Positions 16,995-24,652 of a stretch of 52,716 nt of DNA are shown piece after piece. The stretch covers positions 1 to 52,716 of the forward strand of contig PNOF01000012.1 of NCBI GenBank assembly GCA_013824645.1, written 5' to 3'. The translations under genes and the position numbers were made by a program. Below the pieces are notes generated by a model. That model was not told the DNA's origin. It searched no databases and saw only the letters and a list, made by a program, of their open reading frames with translations. Within the stretch, counting starts at the first letter, position 1; the number at the start of each line of letters is the position of its first letter. The stretch comes from Syntrophus sp. (in: bacteria). Lineage in GTDB: Bacteria > Desulfobacterota > Syntrophorhabdia > Syntrophorhabdales > Syntrophorhabdaceae.

Positions 16995-17932
16995 CAGCCT
17001 GCCAATATGTTTTTCAATTTATCTCTCACTTTATGGATGTCTGCCACAATTCCAAAATGGGCATACTGAAAGATGGGAGCTTCAGCATCCTTATTAACAG
17101 CGATGATGCAGTCAGAATCTTTCATACCGGCAATATGCTGGAAGGCGCCGCTTATGCCCATGGCAAGATATACCTTCGGTTTTACTGTCTTGCCTGATGT
17201 ACCGACCTGACGCGCCTTCGGAAGCCACAACTTGTCAATGACAGGACGGGAGCCGGAAAGCACGGCTTTTAATAGACCTGCAAGCGCTTCGTAATCGGGA
17301 ATTTCGTCTTTATTGCCTATACCCCTTCCAACGGAAAGAAGGAACTCCGCCTTTGTAATATCGATATCTGTCTTTTCTTCTTCCACATATTCAACGAAGG
17401 TCCTTGCTTCACTGACAGAAACGTTCTCGATGAACTCCACCTTGGGAGCGCTCGCTTTTTCTCCGACAAATTCCTTGAAACTTCCGCTTCGGACGGTGAG
17501 AATGCATGTTCCTTCCTGGGAGCTCTTAAATTCACCGAAAATCTTATCTGAGTAATAGCTCTTGAAAAAGATGTTCCGTTCTTTATCGTAGCCACTCACA
17601 TCGGTGACAACGGGGAGACTGAAGAGGCCTGCCATATAGACCGCTGATTCAGACCCCGATGATGAATGGGTCAATATGATAAAATCAGGCTTGCCACGGG
17701 CGCTGATAACCTGTTCAATAATACCCGCAATGTTTAAGGGATTAAGGAACACCTCTTCCTCTGTTTTTGCCTTGATAATAGTATCGTACATATTTTCGTT
17801 GAATGTGTATGGCTTGTCCGGCATGAGCAACACCGTCTCTTTCCCAAGAAGGGCACAAATACCAAGGGTATCAAGGTTTCTCTCTTCAAAAACACCGCGT
17901 CTTACTTCTGCAATAATCAGCGCGTAACTCAT
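16994..17932 (-). CDS. etfA: Electron transfer flavoprotein alpha subunit
   Basis: A 312-residue EtfA. The C-terminal FAD-binding part is clear (LPKARQVGTSGKTVKP and YLAMGISGAFQHIAGM, then IIAVNKDAEAPIFQYAHFG), all hallmark EtfA segments. With EtfB it accepts electrons from acyl-CoA dehydrogenases. Its start overlaps etfB by four bases. Placement inside an Hdr operon, next to HdrD-like and NfnB-like proteins, points to an Etf that delivers or splits electrons with an Fe-S partner rather than only to Etf-quinone oxidoreductase. Whether it is of the bifurcating kind (second FAD in the beta side) cannot be decided by eye. Confidence 0.96.
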   Translation of the reverse strand: MSYALIIAEVRRGVFEERNLDTLGICALLGKETVLLMPDKPYTFNENMYDTIIKAKTEEEVFLNPLNIAGIIEQVISARGKPDFIILTHSSSGSESAVYMAGLFSLPVVTDVSGYDKERNIFFKSYYSDKIFGEFKSSQEGTCILTVRSGSFKEFVGEKASAPKVEFIENVSVSEARTFVEYVEEEKTDIDITKAEFLLSVGRGIGNKDEIPDYEALAGLLKAVLSGSRPVIDKLWLPKARQVGTSGKTVKPKVYLAMGISGAFQHIAGMKDSDCIIAVNKDAEAPIFQYAHFGIVADIHKVRDKLKNILAG

Positions 17933-18708
17933 TGATACACCCCCTTTTCCTTGAGCACACCGAGGAGCTGTTTACAGACCTCATCGAGTTCTCCCGTCAG
18001 CATAGTGGCCGCGCCTTTCTTCGGCGGATAGACCCATCTTACGACCTCTATTGAATTATTGGCATTCTCAGAGTAGTCTGCTCCTTTATAGGTTTTGCGT
18101 TCCACCTTGGAAGCCTTCCGTATGCCCATAATGGACACATACCGGGGCTCATTAATACCGCTTTGAATGGCAAGCACACAGGGGGACGTAATTTTCACCC
18201 GTTCCTGGAGACCGCCTTCAAGCTCTCTTCGGGCAATGAGGTGGTCCTTCTCGACGGCATCGATGCCGATGACCATCGATGCGTAGGGGATTCCCAGCTT
18301 TGCGGCAAGAATACCTCCTACAGCGGCAAACTGGTCATCTTCTGATTGAACGCCGGTAAAAATCGCATCGTAGGCAATACCTTCTTTCTTAAGGAAGTTG
18401 TTTACCAGGGCCGCTCGCACGCCGGGATCGTGAAGAATCTCTTCCTTTTCGATGAGGAAACCGTCTTTTGCGCCCATGGCGATGGCCCGTCTCAGCACCT
18501 CGTCTGATTCTTTATCGCCGATGGATATTGCCGTTACGGTTCCACCGGTCTTCTCGGCGATTTGCACGGCCTCTTCAACAGCATAATTGTCCCAATCGTT
18601 GACCTTGAAAGGCACTTTGGATAGGTCAACAGCCTTCCCGTCGTCAACGATCCTGAGCTCCTCTTCCTGAGTTGCCGGTACCCTTTTTGTAAAAACGAGT
18701 AGATTCAT
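17929..18708 (-). CDS. etfB: Electron transfer flavoprotein beta subunit
   Basis: A 259-residue EtfB with the characteristic start (MNLLVFTKRVPATQEEELRI), VNDWDNYAVEEAVQI and GVQSEDDQFAAVGGILAAKLG. It forms the heterodimer with EtfA, which overlaps its end by four bases. It begins one base after the hdrD-like stop. The pair probably serves the acyl-CoA dehydrogenases encoded in the adjacent catabolic modules. Confidence 0.96.
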   Translation of the reverse strand: MNLLVFTKRVPATQEEELRIVDDGKAVDLSKVPFKVNDWDNYAVEEAVQIAEKTGGTVTAISIGDKESDEVLRRAIAMGAKDGFLIEKEEILHDPGVRAALVNNFLKKEGIAYDAIFTGVQSEDDQFAAVGGILAAKLGIPYASMVIGIDAVEKDHLIARRELEGGLQERVKITSPCVLAIQSGINEPRYVSIMGIRKASKVERKTYKGADYSENANNSIEVVRWVYPPKKGAATMLTGELDEVCKQLLGVLKEKGVYQ

Positions 18709-18709
18709 C

Positions 18710-19804
18710 TTATATAACCTCCATGAGTATCTCCGATAATTCTTTCACTGCCAGCCCCTTCTCTGTTGCAGGATCTTCAAGCGTCATTACACAAAAAGGG
18801 CAGCTCGTTGCCATCACTTCAGCGCCTTTTTCTATTGCTTCTATTACCCTTACTTCACTATTCCGCTGATATGTCGTCTCGACCTCACAGAACATTCTTC
18901 CGCCACCACCTTCACAGCAGAGAGACGTTTCCCGTGACCGGGAAAATTCGAGCAGTTCAAGACCGTCTATGGCCTTGAGGATACTTCTCGGTTCGTCGAA
19001 AATTCCGTTTTGTTTCCCCAGAAAACAGGGGTCGTGGTATATAACTTTTTTAGCATAAGGCGCTTTTGGGACAATCTTCCCTTCCTTTATCATTTCAGCC
19101 ACAATCTCTGTGTAGTGGGTTACCTTGATGCCCAACTCGCCGTATTCCTTTTTCAGCGTATTCATACAATGCGGGGAGAGGGTAATAATTTCCTGTACTC
19201 CGTATTCCTTGAAGGCCGCAATATTTTCTTCCTGTAACTCCTCAAAAAGTCCGGACTCTCCTATCCGACGAATCTCATTGCCACAGCACGCCTCTTCTTC
19301 ACCGAGTATGCCGAATTCAAGACCGCCTTTATTGAGTATAGTTGCCACATTCACCGGTATGACCATACACCGTGGATCATAAGCCTGTATGCAGCAGGTG
19401 AAGAGAAGTCTCTTCGATGTCGTTTCACTCACATGGGGAACCTCGAAACCAAGTTTTTCAACCCAGGCCCCTCTCTTGGCACGTGAACGCCCCCAAGGGT
19501 TTCTCTGCACAGAAGTATTCTCAAGGGCCTTCTGGATTGACACCGGTATGTCACCATCTTCCACAAAGGAGGACCTCATCTCGATAATCATCTCTGAGGG
19601 TTTCACATCACGGGGGCACCTGATCGTGCAGGCTCCACAGGATGTGCAGTACCAGGGAATATTTTCATCGATAGACGATTTGAACTGTCTTTTTCTGACG
19701 AGCATTCTGATATTAAAAGGTGTTTTCCCTGCCTCAGGACAGCCACCCGTACATTTACCGCATTGGATGCACGTTAACACTCTGGTCTGACTCTGTTCAA
19801 GCAT
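18710..19804 (-). CDS. HdrD-like iron-sulfur / CCG-domain protein
   Basis: A 364-residue soluble protein, first in the operon. Two 4Fe-4S motifs (C12-C15-C18-C22 and C53-C56-C59-C63) are followed by two CCG-type domains. The second is complete (DPCFLG, LCCEGGGG, CPFC). The first has TCCIQ...ACCGNE but ends SPHC, lacking the first Cys of the usual CxxC, so its cluster may be altered or absent. HdrD-like and GlcF-like proteins reduce or oxidise disulfides or accept electrons from flavoproteins. Directly before etfBA, it is a likely redox partner of Etf. Family members with Etf often have a membrane anchor; none is seen here. Confidence 0.88.
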   Translation of the reverse strand: MLEQSQTRVLTCIQCGKCTGGCPEAGKTPFNIRMLVRKRQFKSSIDENIPWYCTSCGACTIRCPRDVKPSEMIIEMRSSFVEDGDIPVSIQKALENTSVQRNPWGRSRAKRGAWVEKLGFEVPHVSETTSKRLLFTCCIQAYDPRCMVIPVNVATILNKGGLEFGILGEEEACCGNEIRRIGESGLFEELQEENIAAFKEYGVQEIITLSPHCMNTLKKEYGELGIKVTHYTEIVAEMIKEGKIVPKAPYAKKVIYHDPCFLGKQNGIFDEPRSILKAIDGLELLEFSRSRETSLCCEGGGGRMFCEVETTYQRNSEVRVIEAIEKGAEVMATSCPFCVMTLEDPATEKGLAVKELSEILMEVI

Positions 19805-19877
19805 CGTAAAAGACCCCCAATTGCAGTGAAATCTTTTTATGAGTATGTAAATTCACCACTTTATATCTATCACTGTA

Positions 19878-19893
19878 TGCAACAGATATGCCA
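19878..19893 (-). promoter_or_regulatory. Sigma-54 promoter for the Hdr/Etf operon
   Basis: On the minus strand TGGCATATCTGTTGCA fits the -24/-12 consensus TGGCACG-N4-TTGCW with two mismatches, both outside the essential GG and GC, which are exactly 10 bases apart. Transcription would start near 19867, giving a leader of about 60 bases before the hdrD-like ATG. Confidence 0.72.
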
Positions 19894-20152
19894 CTTAAAT
19901 AATACCCAATAAAGTATTGCCTGTATAGGAATTGGGCCTTTTCGTGCCATGGCAAAGCAAGGCTATTTTTGATACAGGTGTTTCAATATTATACACAATA
20001 ATAGCCTCACCGAGTATACAGAGAACTTGCCGATCCCTTTCAGAGAATAGCTTATTTACACCAAGACAAAAATTGTTCTGTTTGTTGTACTATTGAGGGC
20101 CTCCATTTTCATTCAAGCATTCAAAGCCTCCCGGAAATTCCGGATGCAATAA

Positions 20153-20192
20153 TATGACTATTTTTAATACACTCTATGACTATTTTTAATAC
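20153..20192. repeat. 18-bp perfect direct repeat, 22-bp period
   Basis: TATGACTATTTTTAATAC occurs at 20153-20170 and again at 20175-20192. The 22-bp period is two DNA turns, so two proteins would sit on the same face. It lies about 90-130 bases upstream of the plus-strand sigma-54 promoter, within enhancer range. Duplication by slippage is the alternative. Confidence 0.6.
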
Positions 20193-20193
20193 A

Positions 20194-20216
20194 TGCTGTA
20201 CGTCTGGTATACAGCA
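20194..20216. promoter_or_regulatory. Inverted repeat, candidate enhancer-binding site
   Basis: TGCTGTA at 20194-20200 and TACAGCA at 20210-20216 form a perfect 7-bp inverted repeat with a 9-base spacer, centred about 75 bases before the -24 element. Form and place fit a dimeric NtrC-family site. The word TATACAGCA also occurs at 30662-30670, just upstream of the histidine kinase of module 1. Confidence 0.55.
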
Positions 20217-20279
20217 GGACTATTTATGTAACATATTAAAAACGCTGAAGAAGCTACGTATTATTGAGAAAGGCCATGG

Positions 20280-20295
20280 CGGCATAGTACTTGCC
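20280..20295 (+). promoter_or_regulatory. Sigma-54 promoter for catabolic module 1
   Basis: CGGCATAGTACTTGCC matches TGGCACG-N4-TTGCW at the key GGCA and TTGC positions, with GG at 20281-20282 and GC at 20293-20294 exactly 10 bases apart. The predicted start is about 20306, 25 bases before the ligase ATG. Confidence 0.7.
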
Positions 20296-20330
20296 TTAAG
20301 ACAAATTACTAATGCAAAAGGAGGAGGATT

Positions 20331-21902
20331 ATGACAGAAGGAAAAACCTTTTCAACAATCCGAACTTTACTCAACAGAAACGTAATGCTTTACCCAGACA
20401 ATGTTGCCATAAAAGAAGTGGATGGTGACCGTGTTTTAACGTACCGGATGATGCAGGACCGGGCGAACCGAATGGGGAACGCACTATATGATTTGGGAGT
20501 AAAAAAGGGCGATCGGGTCGCCATACTCAGCCAGAACAGCTTCGAGTATATGGAGTCAGCCATCAATATTCCCAATGCAGGGTTTATCTTCGTGGTATGC
20601 AACTTCCGGCTCGCTCCACCGGAGATCGCGGCGGTACTCTCTGATGCTGAACCAACGGTGCTTTTTGTCCAGGATCAATTCGCGGAAATTGCAGAGAATA
20701 TGAGGGCTATTGTGCCTTCCATTAAACACTTCATCTATTTCGGGACCCCCGAAAAAAAACCGCAGGGTTGGTACGACTATGAAGAGTTGATACAAAAAGC
20801 CTCTCCTGCCGCGCAAACGACGGAGATATTTGAAAATGACATTGCCATGCTCATGTACACCAGCGGTACAACGGGACTCCCGAAGGGCGTCATGCAGACT
20901 CACGGGAACTTCTATCATGCAGGGCGAGTATGCTCAAAAAACAACAATTTAACTATGGATGATAGGGTATTTATCGTCTGCCCCATGTATCACATCACTG
21001 CCCATTATACTTTTTTCGGCAGTTTTTATGCCACCTGTCCTGCATACACTTTTTCACAGTGGAATCCCGATCAGTTACTGGCAATTACCGAAAAGGAAAA
21101 GCTCACCGCAGGCATGCTGGCAACACCTATGGTCATGATGATAATGGATTCTCCTAATCGCAGTAAATACGATGTCTCAAGCTGGAAAACACTCTGGTTT
21201 GCAGGGGCAGGAATTATACCCTCCGTCTACAGACAATTTATCGACACCTATGGAAATATTCTGGGCGAGCATCATGGAACAACGGAATCGACGGGTGTCA
21301 CGACAAACCTCTCCGTGCGGGATATTCATGAAGCTTTCGAGAGGGGCAATTATAATATCCTCGAATCGTGCGGCAGGGCAAGCTACGACATGGAGATACT
21401 GATTGTGGACGAAAATGGCAAGGTGGTTCCCCTTGGCGGTGTTGGAGAGATGATCATCAGGGGACCGGGCATGGCCTTGGGCTACTGGAAAAAGGAGGAG
21501 GCGACCAGGAAAGCTTTTAGGGGAGAATGGTTTCACACAGAAGATATATGCTCCATTGATGCAAAAGGGTACATACGGGTTATTGATCGTCTAAAAGACA
21601 TGATCATTACCGGTGGAGAAAATGTGTACCCCGCAGAGGTGGAAAAGGTCCTTCACACCCACCCATGCGTCAAGGAGTCCTGTGTTATCGGTACGCCCCA
21701 CCCGACATGGGGAGAGGCTGTAACGGCTATCTGTGTTTTGCGGAACGGAGAGACCATCGAGCCGGCCGAGTTGACCAAATATTGTAAAGGAAAGGTAGCC
21801 GGGTACAAGGTGCCAAAGACGGTCTACATTGTTCCGGAACTTCCACGTAACGCAGCCGGAAAGATTCTCAAAAAAGACTTGCGAGACCAGTACTGTCAAT
21901 AG
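20331..21902 (+). CDS. AMP-forming acyl-CoA ligase, module 1
   Basis: A 523-residue member of the ANL superfamily. The AMP-binding signature YTSGTTGLPKG is at 176-186, the adenylate motif WFHTEDICSID and hinge RLKDMIITGGENVYP follow, and the C-terminal catalytic Lys lies in PRNAAGKILKKDLR. It converts a carboxylic acid to its CoA thioester with ATP. A strong GGAGGAGG precedes ATG. As the first gene before TRAP genes and an acyl-CoA dehydrogenase it probably activates the imported acid. It resembles the 37765-39345 ligase from its first residues (MTEGKTFSTIRTLLNRN against MTGERNFSTLRTLINRN). The chain length or aromatic nature of the substrate cannot be read. Confidence 0.92.
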   Translation: MTEGKTFSTIRTLLNRNVMLYPDNVAIKEVDGDRVLTYRMMQDRANRMGNALYDLGVKKGDRVAILSQNSFEYMESAINIPNAGFIFVVCNFRLAPPEIAAVLSDAEPTVLFVQDQFAEIAENMRAIVPSIKHFIYFGTPEKKPQGWYDYEELIQKASPAAQTTEIFENDIAMLMYTSGTTGLPKGVMQTHGNFYHAGRVCSKNNNLTMDDRVFIVCPMYHITAHYTFFGSFYATCPAYTFSQWNPDQLLAITEKEKLTAGMLATPMVMMIMDSPNRSKYDVSSWKTLWFAGAGIIPSVYRQFIDTYGNILGEHHGTTESTGVTTNLSVRDIHEAFERGNYNILESCGRASYDMEILIVDENGKVVPLGGVGEMIIRGPGMALGYWKKEEATRKAFRGEWFHTEDICSIDAKGYIRVIDRLKDMIITGGENVYPAEVEKVLHTHPCVKESCVIGTPHPTWGEAVTAICVLRNGETIEPAELTKYCKGKVAGYKVPKTVYIVPELPRNAAGKILKKDLRDQYCQ

Positions 21903-21987
21903 CGGTAATGCCGGGAATGAGGGCCACTCGAAGGACATATCCGGCCCGATAATCGGCGAGAAGCAGTAGAAATATGAGGAGGTTATC

Positions 21988-23028
21988 ATGGGGTTAGGTA
22001 GGTTTAAAGGACTTTTCCTTTTAGTATTGCTTGGAATTGTCTTTTCCATGCATGCTCCATTTTGTCCGGCTTTAGCGGCAGATAATACGTACACACTAAA
22101 GGTAACAAACTTTCTTCCAAGTCAGCATTTTGCATCGATAACGATCGATGTGTGGGCAAGGGACATCGAAAGAGAGACGAAGGGCCGGGTAAAGGTAAAA
22201 GTCTATCACGGCGCCACTCTTGCGGCCCCCGTGCAGCAGTACGATGCCGTAGTAAAGGGTATTGCCGACGTGGGAAACCATGTTCTGGGCTACACAGTCA
22301 ACCGTTTTCCCCTTTCCGAGGTGCTTGACCTTCCCCTGGGTATTCCCAACGCTGTTGTGGCAAACAAGATGATGAATGAATATTTGAGAAAATTAAAGCC
22401 TAAAGAATTTGATGATGTTAAGGTGCTTTGGCTTCATGGTCCGGGCCCAGGTTATCTCTGTACACGAAACAAACCGGTACATGCCATAGAAGACCTGAAG
22501 GGAATGAGGATCAGGGCCTATGGTGGAAACGCGCAATTCATGCACGCCCTCGGCGCCGTCCCGGTTGGTATGCCGATGACCGAGGTCTACGAAGCCCTCG
22601 CGGGGGGTATGGTTGACGGGATACTCTCCGGCCTGGAGACGCTCGAAAGCTTCAAAACCGGGGACCATATTCGCTATATAACAGAAAACAAATGGACCGC
22701 TTATACCGCCACCATGCTCTTTGCCATGAACAAGAAGGTCTGGAACTCACTTCCGCCGGATATCCAGAAGATAATAGACAACTTGAGTCTCGAACAACCG
22801 GAAAGATTCGGTAGAGCCTGGGACAGTGCAGAGTTTGCGGCCGCCAGTTTTCTGGAAAGACGCGCGGTCAAGTATGTGACTCTTCCAAGGGAAGAAGAAC
22901 GGCGCTGGGCTGAAAAAGGGGCCCAACTTGTCTTGGATGATTATCTGAAAAGGATGAAGGAAAGGAACATACCGGGAAATGAGGCCCTGAAATTTGTTAC
23001 TGACTATCTAAAACCATATAAGAAATAG
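21988..23028 (+). CDS. dctP: TRAP transporter substrate-binding protein, first of a tandem pair
   Basis: A 346-residue periplasmic binding protein of the DctP family. The N-terminus is a signal peptide (hydrophobic core followed by ALA-type cleavage near residue 30), then YTLKVTNFLPSQHF. The DctP hallmark segment with the carboxylate-binding Arg is present (DLKGMRIRAYGGNAQF, then PMTEVYEALAGGMVDG). TRAP binding proteins hand organic acids to the DctQ-DctM permease. It follows the ligase by 85 bases, with GAGGAGG before ATG. Confidence 0.93.
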   Translation: MGLGRFKGLFLLVLLGIVFSMHAPFCPALAADNTYTLKVTNFLPSQHFASITIDVWARDIERETKGRVKVKVYHGATLAAPVQQYDAVVKGIADVGNHVLGYTVNRFPLSEVLDLPLGIPNAVVANKMMNEYLRKLKPKEFDDVKVLWLHGPGPGYLCTRNKPVHAIEDLKGMRIRAYGGNAQFMHALGAVPVGMPMTEVYEALAGGMVDGILSGLETLESFKTGDHIRYITENKWTAYTATMLFAMNKKVWNSLPPDIQKIIDNLSLEQPERFGRAWDSAEFAAASFLERRAVKYVTLPREEERRWAEKGAQLVLDDYLKRMKERNIPGNEALKFVTDYLKPYKK

Positions 23029-23074
23029 TGAGAAAAAAAGTACACAACAAAACATATCTTAAAGGGAGGGTAAT

Positions 23075-24115
23075 ATGAGAAAGAGAAATTTTGGGATGAT
23101 ATTCTGTTTTACAGTTCTTGTTTTTGTTTTGTCCATCTACACTGTTCCAGCTCCGACAATGGCACAGGAAAAAACCTTCACGTTGAAGGTGACAAACTTC
23201 CTGCCTCCTGGACACCAAGCATCGTTAGCGTTTGATCAATGGGGAAAAGACCTTGAAAAGGCCACAAATAACAGGGTTAAGGTGAAGATTTACCATAGCG
23301 CCACCCTCGCGGCTGCCGTTCAGCAGTATGATGCTGTGGTTAAGGGTATTGCCGATGTGGGGAACCACGTCCTCGGTTATACGATGAACCGTTTTCCCCT
23401 TTCAGAGGTTCTGGACCTTCCCCTGGGTTTTCCCAGCGCGTCGGTGGGCATAAAAATGCAGAACGACTACTTTAAGAAGATGAAACCAAAGGAGTTCAAT
23501 GATGTGAAGGTGCTCTGGCTCCACGGTCAGGGACCAGGTTTTGTGAACACCCGCAACAAGCAGGTACAGAAAATGGAAGATTTGAAGGGCATGAAAATGC
23601 GGTGCTATGGCGGAAATGCCAGGTTCCTGCAGGCCCTTGGGGGTACTCCCGTTGCTATGCCGATGACAGAGGTTTATGACGCCCTTTCGAGGGGCATGGT
23701 GGATGGCTTACTGTCAAGTCTGGAGTCTCTCGAGAGCTTCAGGACAGGCGAGCATGTCCAGTATGTAACACAGAATAAACTGACTGCCTACGGGGCAACC
23801 TTTCTGGTGGCTATGAACAAGAAGACCTGGAATTCCCTCCCCCCCGACATCCAGAAGATAATAGATAAAACAAGTGAGGAACAGATCGACAAGTTCGGCA
23901 AAGCATGGGACCAGGGAGACGCAGTAGGAAAAGCCTTTCTGGAGAAACGGGGAGTTAAGTTCCTGACCCTGCCCCGTGAGGAAGAACAGCGCTGGATAGA
24001 TAAAGGCGCAAAGCCTCTCTATGATGATTACGTGAAGAGGATGAAGGAAAAGAACCTGCCTGGAGATGAAGCGCTTAAGGTAGTCCTCGACTTTCTGAAG
24101 CCGTACAAGAAATAA
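23075..24115 (+). CDS. dctP: TRAP transporter substrate-binding protein, second of a tandem pair
   Basis: A 346-residue close paralogue of the preceding gene, identical in length and very similar throughout (VKGIADVGNHVLGYT is shared), with its own signal peptide (cleavage after MAQ or nearby) and AGGGAGG before ATG. Differences are concentrated in the ligand-facing region (KMKCYGG-type and LQALGGTPVAMP segments) and could reflect a related but different ligand. One QM permease served by two binding proteins is the simplest reading. Confidence 0.93.
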   Translation: MRKRNFGMIFCFTVLVFVLSIYTVPAPTMAQEKTFTLKVTNFLPPGHQASLAFDQWGKDLEKATNNRVKVKIYHSATLAAAVQQYDAVVKGIADVGNHVLGYTMNRFPLSEVLDLPLGFPSASVGIKMQNDYFKKMKPKEFNDVKVLWLHGQGPGFVNTRNKQVQKMEDLKGMKMRCYGGNARFLQALGGTPVAMPMTEVYDALSRGMVDGLLSSLESLESFRTGEHVQYVTQNKLTAYGATFLVAMNKKTWNSLPPDIQKIIDKTSEEQIDKFGKAWDQGDAVGKAFLEKRGVKFLTLPREEEQRWIDKGAKPLYDDYVKRMKEKNLPGDEALKVVLDFLKPYKK

Positions 24116-24163
24116 CATGAGACCTGCGAAGGAGCGGGTCTCCAGTCCTCGAAAGGAGGTTCT

Positions 24164-24652
24164 ATGAAGCAGTTTTTGTTTCTGGGCAGATACCTCAGCA
24201 AGCTCATGGATACTATCGGCGGAACTGTCCTCACCGGTATGATGTTTCTTACTGTTCTTGACGTAGCCATGAGGTATCTGGGTGTACCATTTATGGGCAC
24301 CTATGAGCTTGTTTCCATGGCAGGAGCGGTGGTCATCAGTTTTGGGTTTCCACAGACTACCCTGGAGGATGGCAATGTAAAAGTCGATTTCCTCATAGAA
24401 AAAGCTCCTAGTACTGTCAACAAGTTCTTCTTTGTCTTCACAAAACTCCTTGGCATCACACTGTTTGCCCTTATGGGCTATGGCCTTATAGCAAAAGCGA
24501 TAGAACTCCAGTCGGTCAATGAAGCTTCATTGACGCTTCGCGTGCCGCTTTACCCTGTCGGGTATGGTTTGGGTGTCTGTAGCCTCATAGAGAGCATGGC
24601 CCTCATCTGTGTCCTGATAGAGGGGCTTTATAAAGGAGGCGTCAATGAATGA
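24164..24652 (+). CDS. dctQ: TRAP transporter small membrane subunit
   Basis: A 162-residue integral membrane protein with four hydrophobic segments, typical of DctQ. The conserved start of helix 2, MRYLGVPFMGTYELV, is visible. It pairs with DctM as the sodium-coupled permease. GGAGG precedes ATG. Its end overlaps dctM by 8 bases, the same overlap as in the second TRAP set. Confidence 0.93.
   Translation: MKQFLFLGRYLSKLMDTIGGTVLTGMMFLTVLDVAMRYLGVPFMGTYELVSMAGAVVISFGFPQTTLEDGNVKVDFLIEKAPSTVNKFFFVFTKLLGITLFALMGYGLIAKAIELQSVNEASLTLRVPLYPVGYGLGVCSLIESMALICVLIEGLYKGGVNE

Larger units (their letters stand above)
19805..20330. promoter_or_regulatory. Divergent control region between Hdr/Etf operon and catabolic module 1
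   Basis: This 526-base AT-rich gap separates divergent units. It carries a sigma-54 promoter facing each way (19878-19893 minus; 20280-20295 plus), and between them a perfect 18-bp direct repeat and a 7-bp inverted repeat that would suit an enhancer-binding protein. No coding frame is credible inside it. Confidence 0.7.

Noticed and set aside
19943-19949. TGGCACG on the minus strand as a second sigma-54 -24 element
   Set aside because: The -12 side gives only GG-N9-GC or a CC in place of GC, so spacing and sequence both fail; the site at 19878-19893 is far better.
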